From positions 8,287,063 through 8,333,115 of the forward strand of contig NZ_QFRX01000001.1 in the NCBI RefSeq assembly GCF_003143935.1: a stretch of 46,053 nucleotides of DNA, written 5' to 3'. The notes below the pieces were generated by a model. That model saw only the letters and a program-made list of their open reading frames with translations. It did not search any database and had not been told where the DNA came from. The position numbers and the translations under genes are program-made. Origin of the DNA: Streptomyces sp. Act143 (GTDB lineage Bacteria > Actinomycetota > Actinomycetes > Streptomycetales > Streptomycetaceae). Of this stretch, positions 8,111 to 16,481 are shown piece after piece; the stretch's first letter is position 1, and each line of letters opens with the position of its first letter.

Positions 8111-9028
8111 TCAGTCCTCCAGCGCGTCGAACGCCTTCAGCAGCCGCCGCTGGATGTCGGTGATGTGGTAGTACGCGCCGAGCTTGTAGTACTCCTCCGT
8201 GGGCGACAGCGTCAGCCCGTAGACCAGGGTGCGCTTCTCACCGACGTACGCGTACGGCGCCTTCGTGCCGTAGGCGCGGAACTGCTCGATGTCGCGCTCG
8301 TCCGTGGAGGGCACCAGCGTCGGGTCGGTGGAGATCACCGCGAAGCACAGGCGGTCGATCTTGCCGGTGTCCCAGTTGAGCGTGGGGTAGACCGAGAACG
8401 AGCGCTTGCAGAACTCCAGCCCCAGCTCGGTCGGCACGTGCAGACCCAGCTCACGGACCAGGGCCAGCACGGACTCCGGCGCCAGCGTCTGCTCGCTCAG
8501 CTCGCTGAAGTACAGATTGACCTGACGCTTCTTGTAGTCCATCGACGTCATCTGGACCTTGTCCAGCCCATAGCGGGCGAACAGCTCCGCGTTCTCGGCC
8601 ACGGACGACGGCATGGACGGGATGGCGCTCAGCTGCGCGACCCCGGGCATGTCGTCGGTGGGGAAGAACGCGTACGTCTTCTTGAAGCCACCGGTGACCT
8701 CGCCGTCGATGGCGAACATCGACACCGGCAGGTGCTTCTGGGTGTCGGCCAGCAGATCGTCCACGGGGTGACCGGTCGCCGGGAACAGCCCCTTCTCCAC
8801 CACGGTGGCGTACGGGTCGCCCTGGCTGGTCGGCACCGAGATGCTGAAGTCCAGCTCCGTGGAACGACGTCCGCTCGCCATCGAGAAGACGACGACGCCG
8901 TCGGTGAGGGTGTCCTGGAACTCGGTCAGCAGCGGATAGATCTTCTCGCGTGCGCAGGTCACGCCCAGCAGTCCAGCCGCTTCCTCCATGGCCGCGTACA
9001 CGCGCTCGACATCAGCGGCTCCGGACAT
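8111..9028 (-). CDS. nphB: Aromatic prenyltransferase, NphB family (ABBA fold)
   Basis: 305 aa, the family's usual size. Long segments match my memory of NphB from the naphterpin producer Streptomyces sp. CL190, for example SMASGR, VEKGLFPATGHPVDDLLADT, GEVTGGFKKTYAFFPTD, MTSMDYKKRQVNLYFSEL and SPTEEYYKLGAYYHITD. The lysine of GGFKKTY and the lysine of EEYYKLG, which contact the diphosphate, are present. It transfers a geranyl group to a hydroxynaphthalene or naphthoquinone without the Asp-rich motifs of UbiA enzymes, and is soluble. GGAGG lies 5 bp before the ATG. Divergent from the SARP gene. With rppA nearby this points strongly to a naphterpin-like meroterpenoid. Confidence 0.96.
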   Translation of the reverse strand: MSGAADVERVYAAMEEAAGLLGVTCAREKIYPLLTEFQDTLTDGVVVFSMASGRRSTELDFSISVPTSQGDPYATVVEKGLFPATGHPVDDLLADTQKHLPVSMFAIDGEVTGGFKKTYAFFPTDDMPGVAQLSAIPSMPSSVAENAELFARYGLDKVQMTSMDYKKRQVNLYFSELSEQTLAPESVLALVRELGLHVPTELGLEFCKRSFSVYPTLNWDTGKIDRLCFAVISTDPTLVPSTDERDIEQFRAYGTKAPYAYVGEKRTLVYGLTLSPTEEYYKLGAYYHITDIQRRLLKAFDALED

Positions 9029-9086
9029 TCATACCTCCACGCTTCGATCCTGACGATCCGTCCGCGCCTCAGCTTCGGCCATCGAC

Positions 9087-9126
9087 CTTGAACCCCGCTG
9101 GAGGATCGATTGGCGCTGACTGGTCG
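9087..9126. promoter_or_regulatory. Weak 11-bp-spaced heptamers between nphB and the SARP gene
   Basis: Four heptamers at exact 11-bp spacing: CTTGAAC (9087), CTGGAGG (9098), ATTGGCG (9109) and CTGGTCG (9120). They resemble the CTTGGCG repeats found at 26604 and, inverted, at 11166. Only the third copy is a close match, so this is a tentative SARP operator for nphB. Confidence 0.3.
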
Positions 9127-9205
9127 AACAGACCCCCGACGCCAGGGGGCACGCACAATGGCCGAAGCATTGCCTGCCCGATGGAGAGTGGGGGCGAGTT
9201 CACGA

Positions 9206-10420
9206 ATGGCTGACGACACGACCGATACCGCCGTACGAACCGATGGACCCTACGCGCGCCCCGGTAATACCGACGCATGGCGCATAGCGGCGCTGGAACG
9301 CGAGATCCAGGAACTGCGCCGCACCAACGAGGAATTGCGCGTGTACGTGAGCAGAGAGCTCGATCCCGAGCCCGAATTCACCGTCGTGGCCGACCAGGAA
9401 CTGGCGGAATTCGACGTCGTGCCCGGCCGCGGAACAGGCGCGGCCACACCTGCCGCCACCATGGCACCCGCGACCACGGCCATGACCGAGCCCGCCCACC
9501 CGCGCGCCCTCGCCGAGTTCCACGCCCTGGGCCCCATCGAGGCGTTTGTCGGCGGCCGGCTCGTCGACCTCGGCGCACCCAAGCAGCGCGCGCTGCTCGC
9601 GCTCCTGGTCGGCAAGGTGGGCCGCCCGGTGGCGGTCGACACGATCGTCGAGGAACTGTGGGCCGGCCAGCCGCCGCCGTCCGCGGTGCCCTCCCTCCAG
9701 GCCTACGTCGCCAACCTGCGCCGGGTCCTGGAGCCCGACCGCGCGCCCCGGACACCGCCGACCATCCTGCGCACCTACGGTCGCGGCTACCTCCTCGACA
9801 CCCGGGTCGTGGAGGTGGACGTGCAGTGGTTCGGCGAACGCTCCGTCGCCGGCTGGCAGGCACTGGACCGGGGCGATGCGCGCAGCGCGGTCCACGAGTT
9901 CGAGTCGGCGCTGGCCCTGTGGCGCGGCCAGGCGTACGCCGAGGTGGCCGACACCGCCTACATACGGCCGGACGTGGCCCGCCTTGAGGAGCTGCGCCTG
10001 TCGGTGGTCGAGGGCCGGTGCGCGGCTCTGCTCGCCGTCGGCGCTCATGAGATCGCGGTGGCCGAACTGGAGGCGTTCGTCCAGGACCACCCGCTACGGG
10101 AGTACGGCTGCGAACTCCTGGGGCTGGCCCTCTACCGGGCGGGCCGGCAGGCCGACGCCCTGGCCGTGCTCCGCACCAACCAGCGGCGCCTGGCGGACGA
10201 ACTGGGCATCGACCCGCGCCCGGCCCTGCGCCGCCTGGAGCAGCAGATCCTCACCCAGTCCGCATCCCTGGACTGGCACCCGGCCCCCCGCCCGCCCGCC
10301 GTCGCGACCCGGCGGCCTCCTGAGGCCGCGGACCGCCGCCCCGTCCGCCGCCCGCCGGCCCACCGCGACCGCCTGCCCAGGCCCGACTTCTTCCGCTCGT
10401 CCCTGCTGGCGGAGCGGTAG
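9206..10420 (+). CDS. SARP-family transcriptional activator
   Basis: 404 aa. An N-terminal extension with a predicted coiled coil (LEREIQELRRTNEELRVYV, about 26-44) precedes an OmpR-type winged helix (about 103-200; KQRALLALLVGKVGRPV, then YVANLRRVLEP and TYGRGYLLD) and a bacterial transcriptional activation domain (about 205-355). SARPs switch on antibiotic clusters by binding direct repeats spaced 11 bp at the -35 region. Such repeats occur here at 11164 and 26604. The ATG at 9206 has GGAGAGTGGGGGCGAG upstream; ATGs at 9110 and 9158 are possible but less well supported. The coiled-coil extension is unusual for small SARPs and may mediate dimerisation. Confidence 0.9.
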   Translation: MADDTTDTAVRTDGPYARPGNTDAWRIAALEREIQELRRTNEELRVYVSRELDPEPEFTVVADQELAEFDVVPGRGTGAATPAATMAPATTAMTEPAHPRALAEFHALGPIEAFVGGRLVDLGAPKQRALLALLVGKVGRPVAVDTIVEELWAGQPPPSAVPSLQAYVANLRRVLEPDRAPRTPPTILRTYGRGYLLDTRVVEVDVQWFGERSVAGWQALDRGDARSAVHEFESALALWRGQAYAEVADTAYIRPDVARLEELRLSVVEGRCAALLAVGAHEIAVAELEAFVQDHPLREYGCELLGLALYRAGRQADALAVLRTNQRRLADELGIDPRPALRRLEQQILTQSASLDWHPAPRPPAVATRRPPEAADRRPVRRPPAHRDRLPRPDFFRSSLLAER

Positions 10421-10424
10421 GCGC

Positions 10425-10511
10425 CCGCGGCGAGCGGCGCTCACGCCGGCCTCCCGCGGCGAGCAGTGCTCACGCCGGCCTCTCGCGATGAGCAGTGCTC
10501 ACGCCTCCGCG
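10425..10511. repeat. Three tandem copies of a 29-bp repeat
   Basis: Units begin at 10425, 10454 and 10483 with core CGGCGAGCAGTGCTCACGCC. Each carries a small dyad (GAGCAGTGCTC in the second and third). The third copy overlaps the stop codon of the reverse-strand SnoaL-like gene. The dyads could act as convergent terminators, but there is no T-tract. Confidence 0.8.
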
Positions 10512-10951
10512 GTCCGGCGGGGCGGCGAGCCGGCCAGCGGCGACGAGTCCTCGTAGCGGACCTCGTAACGCCGCTCGGTGAACTTCCAGCCGTCCCCGGT
10601 GCGCTGGTAACGGTCGTGATAGATGGCGTAGTTGATGCCGCCCCGGCCGTCGAAACCACGCCCCACCTCCGACATGTAGGCGCGCCCCGAAGCGGTGTCG
10701 CCGTCGAGCACGATCAGGCCCGGATGCGTGTTCTGCACCAGGAAGTCCACGACCTTCGGCACCCGCCGGCCCCACGCCCGGATCTCCTCCGGGCCCTCCA
10801 GCTCGATCGGGATGTTGGGCATCCGCAGCGCCCCGTCCTCCGTGAAGAGCGTCGCCACCCGGTCGTAGTCGCGCATCATCACCGCATCGGTGAACTCACC
10901 GCGCAGCGCCTCGATTTCGACGCGGTCCGCGATGGCCTGGAAGTCATTCAT
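10499..10951 (-). CDS. SnoaL-like/NTF2-fold protein
   Basis: 150 aa, the size of a stand-alone SnoaL_4 domain: N-terminal helix (IADRVEIEALRGEFTDAVMM), DYDRVATLFTEDGAL, and a C-terminal sheet ending WKFTERRYEVRYE. The family includes polyketide cyclases, hydroxylases and dehydratases, so the reaction is open: a cyclase or ring-tailoring enzyme of the naphthoquinone is possible. It has its own ECF41-type promoter on the same strand. The fold is also that of the sigma factor's C-terminal domain, although this one lacks any sigma regions. The start ATG has GAGGAAA about 5 bp upstream. Confidence 0.82.
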   Translation of the reverse strand: MNDFQAIADRVEIEALRGEFTDAVMMRDYDRVATLFTEDGALRMPNIPIELEGPEEIRAWGRRVPKVVDFLVQNTHPGLIVLDGDTASGRAYMSEVGRGFDGRGGINYAIYHDRYQRTGDGWKFTERRYEVRYEDSSPLAGSPPRRTAEA

Positions 10952-11012
10952 CGCTTTCCTCTTTCTCCTTACCGGAATTCCCGGACGGTGTGTTCGTCCG
11001 GCTCACCATGAC

Positions 11013-11038
11013 GACAGCCGGGGGCTGCGGAATGTGAC
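11013..11038 (-). promoter_or_regulatory. ECF41-type promoter of the SnoaL-like gene
   Basis: On the reverse strand GTCACA (11038-11033), 16-bp spacer, TGTC (11016-11013). It lies about 60 bp upstream of the SnoaL-like start codon, with the same spacing as the five other copies in the window. Confidence 0.65.
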
Positions 11039-11163
11039 AGCCGAAGGCCGTTTCCCGGCCTGAGTCCCCCGGACGGGTGAGCGCACACGGCACGGCGTTC
11101 GACGTACGGGGACAGCGTTCGACGTGTTCCGGTGTTCTGCGAGGTCAGCGGCCGTCCATGGGC

Positions 11164-11183
11164 GGCGCCAAGTGGGCGCCAAC
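11164..11183 (+). promoter_or_regulatory. Candidate SARP operator: two GGCGCCAAG-type repeats 11 bp apart
   Basis: GGCGCCAAG at 11164-11172 and GGCGCCAAC at 11175-11183, exactly one helical turn apart, about 140 bp before the FAD hydroxylase. A looser CGCCCCAAC follows at 11197. The 11-bp direct-repeat geometry is that of SARP binding sites. The same 9-mer, inverted, occurs upstream of the ScyD-like gene. Confidence 0.55.
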
Positions 11184-11322
11184 CGGCTCCATAGTGCGCC
11201 CCAACCACTCCACCCGATGCTGGATGCCGCAGCACTGGCCGAAGTGCGCCGTCATGCCTGTTCACCCGTAATCCACGACGGCCCGCCCCACGTGTGGGCC
11301 CTCATCTGATGGAAGGCCGAAT

Positions 11323-13095
11323 ATGGAGGCTACCGAGGTTCCGGTTCTGATCGTGGGCGGAGGCGGCTGCGGCCTGTCCGCCTCCATCTTCCTGTCGGAC
11401 CACGGTGTGCGGCACCTGCTCGTGGAACGGCACGCGGACACGTCGATCCTGCCGAAGGCGCACTACATCAACCAGCGCACGATGGAGATCTTCCGCCAGC
11501 ACGGCCTCTACGACGACGTTGTCGAACGCGCCTCCACCACCGACCGCTTCGGCCGCGTGCGCTGGCAGACCACCCTCACCGGCGACGGCCCCCTGGACCG
11601 CCGGATCATCCACGAGATGGACGCCTTCGGCGGTGGCGCGCTGACCGAGGTGTACGCCGCTGACGGCCCCGTACTGCCTTTCAAACTGCCCCAGTTGAGG
11701 CTGGAGCCGATCCTGCGCCGGCAGGCTGAGGAACGTAACCCCGGCCGCGTGCTGTTCTCCCACGAACTGGTCTCCTTCACCGAACAGGACGACCACGCCG
11801 TCGCCGAGATCCGCGACCTCGCCACCGGCGAGACCACCCGGGTCGTCGCCCGGTACGTCATCGCCGCCGACGGCGGCCGCACCCTCGGCCCCCAGCTCGG
11901 CGTGCAGATGCAGGGCACGGTGAAGATGGCCGACGTCTCCACCGCCTACTTCTCCGCCGACCTGTCCCAGTGGTGGCACGACGGCACGCTGATGACCTGG
12001 TTCATGAACCCCGAGCGCGCCGACCGCAACTTCACCCTGCTGGAGATGGGGCCGAACTGGGGCAGGCAGTGCGAGGAATGGGGCCTGACCTCCTTCCTCC
12101 TGGGCGACGCCGACCGCGCCGACAACGAGGCGGTCGCCGCCCGCATCCGCGAGGTGCTGGGCCTGCCCGACCTGGAGCTGACCGTGCACAAGGTGTCGCA
12201 GTGGACGGTGGAGGGCGTGCTCGCCGACCGCTACCGGTCCGGCCGCGTCCTCATCGTCGGCGACGCCGCCCACCGCCAGCCGCCCACCACCGGCCTCGGC
12301 CTCAACGGCGGCATCCAGGACGTCCACAACCTCGCCTGGAAACTCGCCGCCGTCCTCTCGGGGCGCGCCGACGACGGCCTCCTCGACACCTACGAGAGCG
12401 AGCGCCGCCCCGTCGGCAAGCGCAACGTCGACTGGGGGCTGGCCGCCTGGTTCCACCACCGTGTCATGACGGAGGCCGCGCTCGGCCTCGGCCCGCACGT
12501 CCCGCCCGAGCGGCGCGCCTCCGCGTTCGCCGGCTACTTCGAGCAGTCCGAGGTCGGCGAGGTCCGGCGGGCCAGGGCGGCGGAGCTGTTCGCCACCCAC
12601 CGCGCCGAGTGCCAGGCCCACGACCTGGAGATCGGCTACGTCTACGAGGAAGGCGCACTCGTCCCCGACGGCACCCAGCCGCCGACGGGCTCGCCCATGG
12701 GCACCGAGTACCACCCCACCACCCGCCCCGGGCACCGGCTGCCGCACGCCTGGCTGGAGCGCGACGGACAGCGCCTGTCCACCCACGACCTGGTCGGCGC
12801 CGAGGGCGGCTTCGCCCTCCTCACCGGCCCCACCGGCACCGGCTGGGCCGAGGCGGCCGAGCAGGTCGCCGAGAAGTTCTCGATCCCCCTCACCGTGGCC
12901 CGCATCGGAACCGGCGCCGAGTACACCGGCGACGACTGGGCGGACGTACGGGAGATCGCCGACGACGGCGCCGTCCTGGTACGCCCCGACAACCATGTCG
13001 CGTGGCGCTCCATGGGCGGGGCCGACCATCCGGCGGCCGTGCTGACACAGGTGTTGTCCCAGGTCATGAACCACGGGACCGCTGACAGGGCCTGA
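11323..13095 (+). CDS. FAD-dependent aromatic hydroxylase (PheA/TfdB, RdmE-like)
   Basis: 590 aa, class A flavoprotein monooxygenase. An FAD Rossmann motif (VGGGGCGLSA) spans residues 11-20, the second FAD motif GDAAHRQPPTTGLGLN starts at 313, and a C-terminal thioredoxin-like domain (about 460-590) is typical of phenol hydroxylases and of aklavinone and anthracycline hydroxylases. It uses NAD(P)H and O2 to hydroxylate a phenol or quinone ring, here presumably the naphthalene core or its geranylated form. GGAAGG lies 7 bp before the ATG. A candidate SARP operator lies upstream. The substrate is inferred from context. Confidence 0.9.
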   Translation: MEATEVPVLIVGGGGCGLSASIFLSDHGVRHLLVERHADTSILPKAHYINQRTMEIFRQHGLYDDVVERASTTDRFGRVRWQTTLTGDGPLDRRIIHEMDAFGGGALTEVYAADGPVLPFKLPQLRLEPILRRQAEERNPGRVLFSHELVSFTEQDDHAVAEIRDLATGETTRVVARYVIAADGGRTLGPQLGVQMQGTVKMADVSTAYFSADLSQWWHDGTLMTWFMNPERADRNFTLLEMGPNWGRQCEEWGLTSFLLGDADRADNEAVAARIREVLGLPDLELTVHKVSQWTVEGVLADRYRSGRVLIVGDAAHRQPPTTGLGLNGGIQDVHNLAWKLAAVLSGRADDGLLDTYESERRPVGKRNVDWGLAAWFHHRVMTEAALGLGPHVPPERRASAFAGYFEQSEVGEVRRARAAELFATHRAECQAHDLEIGYVYEEGALVPDGTQPPTGSPMGTEYHPTTRPGHRLPHAWLERDGQRLSTHDLVGAEGGFALLTGPTGTGWAEAAEQVAEKFSIPLTVARIGTGAEYTGDDWADVREIADDGAVLVRPDNHVAWRSMGGADHPAAVLTQVLSQVMNHGTADRA

Positions 13096-13132
13096 CCCGG
13101 CGGACCCGGCGGAAAAACCGTGACCGCAGCCG

Positions 13133-13158
13133 GTCACATTCCTCCGCCGGGACCTGTC
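13133..13158 (+). promoter_or_regulatory. ECF41-type promoter of the exporter gene
   Basis: GTCACA (13133-13138), 16-bp spacer, TGTC (13155-13158), about 50 bp before the exporter start codon and just after the hydroxylase stop. The extended sequence GGTCACATT ... ACCTGTCAT closely matches the copy at 26731. Confidence 0.7.
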
Positions 13159-13208
13159 ATACGGGCGAGGCCTTGAGTCCGACCCAAATACAACGAGGAG
13201 AACAGACC

Positions 13209-14720
13209 ATGTCCACAACCAGTGCCGTGCCTGCGGCAAGGGACTCACGGCGGTGGATGGTTCTCGCCGTCATCTGTGTCGCCTACCTCATGCTCACCCT
13301 CGACATGACGGTGATGAACCTGGCTCTGCCGTCGGCGCAGGAGGCCCTCGACTTCTCGGACGCGGACAAGCAGTGGATCGTCACCTCATACGCCCTCTGC
13401 TACGGCACCCTGCTGCTGATCGGCGGCAAGCTCTCTGACCTCATCGGCCGCAGGGAGACCTTCCTCGTCGGCCTGGTCGGCTTCGCAGCGGCCTCCGCGG
13501 TCGGCGGCGCGGCCAACAGCTTCGGGATGCTGGTGACCGCCCGCGCGGCCCAGGGTGTCTTCGCCGCACTGCTGGCGCCCACCACGCTGTCGATGCTGGC
13601 CACCACGTTCACCGACCCCAAGGAGCGCGGCAAGGCCTTCGGCGCCTTCAGCGCGGTCGCGGCCAGCGGCGGCGGCCTGGGGCTGCTGATCGGTGGCGCG
13701 CTGACCTCCGGTCTGAACTGGCGCTGGTGCATGTACGTCAACCTGGTGTTCGCCGCGTTCTCGCTGATCGTCGGCGGCAAGCTGGTCCCGCGCCAGCCCC
13801 GCGCCAAGGCCAGCCTGGACATCCCCGGCGTCATCCTGGTCTCCGCCGGCCTCTTCGGCCTCGTCTACGGCTTCTCCAACGCGGCCACGCACTCCTGGGG
13901 CACCCCCTCGACCTGGGGCTTCCTCGCGGCCGGTGCCGTGCTGCTGATCGTGTTCGCCGCCTGGCAGACCCGCGCCCAGCAGCCGCTGCTGCCCCCGCGC
14001 GTCGTCACCGACCGTAACCGCGGTGGTGCCTACCTCACCTCGCTCCTCGTCGGCATCGGCATGTTCGGTGTGCTGCTCTTCCTGATCTACTACCTGCAGA
14101 CCGAGCTCGGCTACTCCGCGATCAAGTCCGGTCTCGCCCTGCTGCCGATGATGATCGTCACCGGTGTGGCCAGCAACGTCGGCAACATCAAGGTGATGCC
14201 GAAGTCCGGCCCGCGTCCGCTGATCACCATCGGCATGCTGGTCAACGCGGGTGCCATGCTCTGGCTGACCCAGATCGGCGCCGACTCCAACTACGCCACC
14301 GCGATCCTGGGCCCGCTCATGCTCATCGGCCTCGGCATGGGCATGATCTACGCCGCCGCTCTGAACACCGGCACCTCCGGTGTGGCCCCGCAGGACGCGG
14401 GCGTCGCCTCGGCGACCATCAGCGCCGGTTCCCAGCTCGGCGGCGCCATCGGCACCGCCCTGCTCAACACGATCGCCGCCAGCGCGGCCAGCGACTACAT
14501 CTCCGGCCACGCCCAGGGCAAGCCCAACGCCGAGGTGTTCCACCTCGCCGCGATCGAGGGCTACCAGCAGGTGTTCTGGTGGTGCGCCGCCATCTTCACC
14601 GCCGGCGCCGTCCTCGGCGGACTGCTGCTGCGCAGCGGCCCGCTCCCGGCGCCCGCCTGGGCCGCCAAGCCCAAGGTGGAGGAGCCGGAGGCCGGCGAGC
14701 CGGAGAAGGCACTGTCCTGA
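13209..14720 (+). CDS. MFS drug:H+ antiporter, DHA2 (14-TM, EmrB/QacA type)
   Basis: 503 aa with about 14 hydrophobic segments. DHA2 signatures include LTLDMTVMNLALPSAQ in TM1, GGKLSDLIGRRETF after TM2 (motif A) and WRWCMYVNLVF near TM5-6. An inner-membrane proton-driven exporter, likely for the prenylated naphthoquinone and thus self-resistance. Its own ECF41-type promoter and a strong GAGGAG site 8 bp before the ATG support separate control by the cluster sigma factor. An upstream in-frame codon would not fit this ribosome binding site. Confidence 0.92.
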   Translation: MSTTSAVPAARDSRRWMVLAVICVAYLMLTLDMTVMNLALPSAQEALDFSDADKQWIVTSYALCYGTLLLIGGKLSDLIGRRETFLVGLVGFAAASAVGGAANSFGMLVTARAAQGVFAALLAPTTLSMLATTFTDPKERGKAFGAFSAVAASGGGLGLLIGGALTSGLNWRWCMYVNLVFAAFSLIVGGKLVPRQPRAKASLDIPGVILVSAGLFGLVYGFSNAATHSWGTPSTWGFLAAGAVLLIVFAAWQTRAQQPLLPPRVVTDRNRGGAYLTSLLVGIGMFGVLLFLIYYLQTELGYSAIKSGLALLPMMIVTGVASNVGNIKVMPKSGPRPLITIGMLVNAGAMLWLTQIGADSNYATAILGPLMLIGLGMGMIYAAALNTGTSGVAPQDAGVASATISAGSQLGGAIGTALLNTIAASAASDYISGHAQGKPNAEVFHLAAIEGYQQVFWWCAAIFTAGAVLGGLLLRSGPLPAPAWAAKPKVEEPEAGEPEKALS

Positions 14721-14740
14721 CACACACCGCCTGAGCAGCA

Positions 14741-14775
14741 CGAAAGAGGGCCGGGTCACCCCGGCCCTCCTTTCG
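14741..14775. terminator. Bidirectional terminator between exporter and multicopper oxidase
   Basis: Long hairpin: CGAAAGAGGGCCGGG pairs with CCCGGCCCTCCTTTCG with one bulge, and A/T-rich ends on both sides. It lies between convergent stop codons, so it can serve both genes. Confidence 0.8.
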
Positions 14776-14792
14776 TTCCCGGGCGGCGGACG

Positions 14793-16271
14793 TCAGCCGC
14801 GACGCAGCGAAGGCTTGCGCACCCGGAAGTTCGCCATCATGCCCATCGACGCGTGGTCGAACATGTGGCAGTGGTACACGTAGGTGCCCTCATAGCCGGT
14901 GAAGGTCGCCTGCAGCTTGACCGTCTCGCCGGGCTGCAGCGGCACCGTGTCCTTCAGCCCGCTCTCCGGACCGGAGGTGACGGGCTTGCCGTTGCGCTCC
15001 AGGACCCGGAACTGCACCAGGTGCATATGGAAGTTGTGCGGGGTGTAGAGATTGGCGTTGCGCACGTTCCAGATCTCCGTGGCCCCGTACTCGATCTCGG
15101 TGTCGACCCGGTCCATGTCGAACGACTTGCCGTTGATGAACGCGTCCATGGTCGCGCCCGTCTCGTCCATGCTCAGCACGAAGTCACGGCTGACCGTGGC
15201 GCTCCCCAGCGCGGGCAGCTTGCGCAGCGTCGAGGGCACCGTGCTGCGGTCCGTGACGGGAGCGGTGACCCGGAACTGCAGCACCCGGCCGAGCTGGTCG
15301 ACGGGCTCGCCGGGCAGCAGACCGCCGGTGTTGGTGAGGATCAGCCTGGTGCCGGCCGCGTACTTGGAGAAGTCGATGACGATGTCCGCGCGCTCACCGG
15401 GGGAGAGGGACACCGACGTCACATCCAGCGGCTTCTCCAGCAGCCCGCCGTCGGAGCCGATCTGCTGGAAGGAGGAGCCGTCGGACAACTGCAGCGTGTA
15501 GAACCGCAGGTTGGCCGTGTTGAACAGCCGGAAGCGGTACTTGCGGGCGGCGACCTCGAAGTACGGCCATGCCTTGCCGTTGGCCATCAGCACATGGCGC
15601 TTCATGAAGTCGCCCATGCTGTAGATGAGTTGGCCGCTGTCGTCGAACCGCGCGTCACGCAGCGCGATCGGCACGTCGTAGGCCCCCGACGGCAGGTTGA
15701 GGTTCTTCTCCACGTCGTCGGTGAGCAGATAGAAGCCGGTCAGCCCGCGGTAGACGGTCTCCGACTCCTGGTGGTGGGCGTGGTCGTGGAACCACAGGTT
15801 CGCGTGCGGCTGGTTGTTGGGGTATGTGTAGATCTTCGACCCGCCGCCCGGCGCGATGAGATCCATCGGCGAGCCGTCACTGCTCTCGGGCACGTGCGCG
15901 CCGTGCAGATGGATCGAGGTCGACACCCCCAGCCGGTTGGTCTGCCGCACCAGGACGCGCCGCCCCGAGGTCGCCTTGATGACGGGACCGGGGAAGTTGC
16001 CGTTGAAGGTGTACACGCGGGTCTTGCGGCCCGGCAGGATCTCGGCGTCAGCCTCCCGCATGGCGACGTCGTAGTAGCTGGTCAGGCCCAGGTCGCACAC
16101 CGGCTCCAGCACCTGGGGCACCGGCATCGCCTGCTCGAACTGCGGAATGGTGGTCGGGTCCAGCTCGCCGGCCTGCGCCGGCTCGGCCATCGCGGGCGCC
16201 AGCAGGCCCGCACTGCCGAGGGCGCCGGTCAGCGCGGCCCCCGTCATGAGGACGGTTCTGCGGTGGATCAT
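14793..16271 (-). CDS. Secreted multicopper oxidase (laccase/PhsA/CotA-like)
   Basis: 492 aa with three cupredoxin domains and all four copper motifs: SIHLHGAHVPE (H121, H123), NLWFHDHAHH (H162, H164), PHNFHMHL and YVYHCHMFDHASMGMM. The N terminus has a twin-arginine (HRRTVLM) and a hydrophobic stretch ending AMAEPAQAG, so Tat export of the folded enzyme is likely. Such enzymes oxidise phenols by one electron with reduction of O2 to water. In this locus it could oxidise or couple the hydroxynaphthalene product outside the cell, or detoxify it. GGGAGGGG precedes the ATG. Convergent with the exporter; no ECF motif seen before it. Confidence 0.92.
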   Translation of the reverse strand: MIHRRTVLMTGAALTGALGSAGLLAPAMAEPAQAGELDPTTIPQFEQAMPVPQVLEPVCDLGLTSYYDVAMREADAEILPGRKTRVYTFNGNFPGPVIKATSGRRVLVRQTNRLGVSTSIHLHGAHVPESSDGSPMDLIAPGGGSKIYTYPNNQPHANLWFHDHAHHQESETVYRGLTGFYLLTDDVEKNLNLPSGAYDVPIALRDARFDDSGQLIYSMGDFMKRHVLMANGKAWPYFEVAARKYRFRLFNTANLRFYTLQLSDGSSFQQIGSDGGLLEKPLDVTSVSLSPGERADIVIDFSKYAAGTRLILTNTGGLLPGEPVDQLGRVLQFRVTAPVTDRSTVPSTLRKLPALGSATVSRDFVLSMDETGATMDAFINGKSFDMDRVDTEIEYGATEIWNVRNANLYTPHNFHMHLVQFRVLERNGKPVTSGPESGLKDTVPLQPGETVKLQATFTGYEGTYVYHCHMFDHASMGMMANFRVRKPSLRRG

Positions 16272-16419
16272 GTCCCCTCCCCGTGGAGATACGTGTGATG
16301 GACATCAGAGACCTCGCAGAGGATGCACGGTCGCACTCTCCGGTGCCTGGAGTGCTGGTGGAGCAGCAGAGGCGGGAGAGCCGCCAGGGGACCGGCCGAC
16401 CGCCGCCGCCGACCGGCCT

Positions 16420-16445
16420 GTCACCTCCCCCCGCTCCGACTTGTC
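16420..16445 (+). promoter_or_regulatory. ECF41-type promoter of the sigma-like/response-regulator pair
   Basis: GTCACC (16420-16425), 16-bp spacer, TGTC (16442-16445), followed by ACATAGACGAG, nearly identical to the ACACAGACGAG downstream of the sigma gene's own promoter. The start codon lies 37 bp downstream. Confidence 0.65.
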
Positions 16446-16481
16446 ACATAGACGAGAGCCGAGTCCGAGGAGGGGCCCTGC

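Larger units (their letters stand above)
10952..11322. other. Divergent control region between SnoaL-like gene and FAD hydroxylase
   Basis: 371 bp without a convincing gene. It contains the leftward ECF41-type promoter (11013-11038) and, further right, the 11-bp-spaced repeats of a candidate SARP operator (11164-11183) before the rightward hydroxylase gene. Two regulators probably meet here. Confidence 0.65.

Noticed and set aside
11302..13248. 648-codon reverse frame opposite the FAD hydroxylase
   Set aside because: Low-complexity Gly/Ala/Val-rich shadow of the hydroxylase gene; no recognisable domain.
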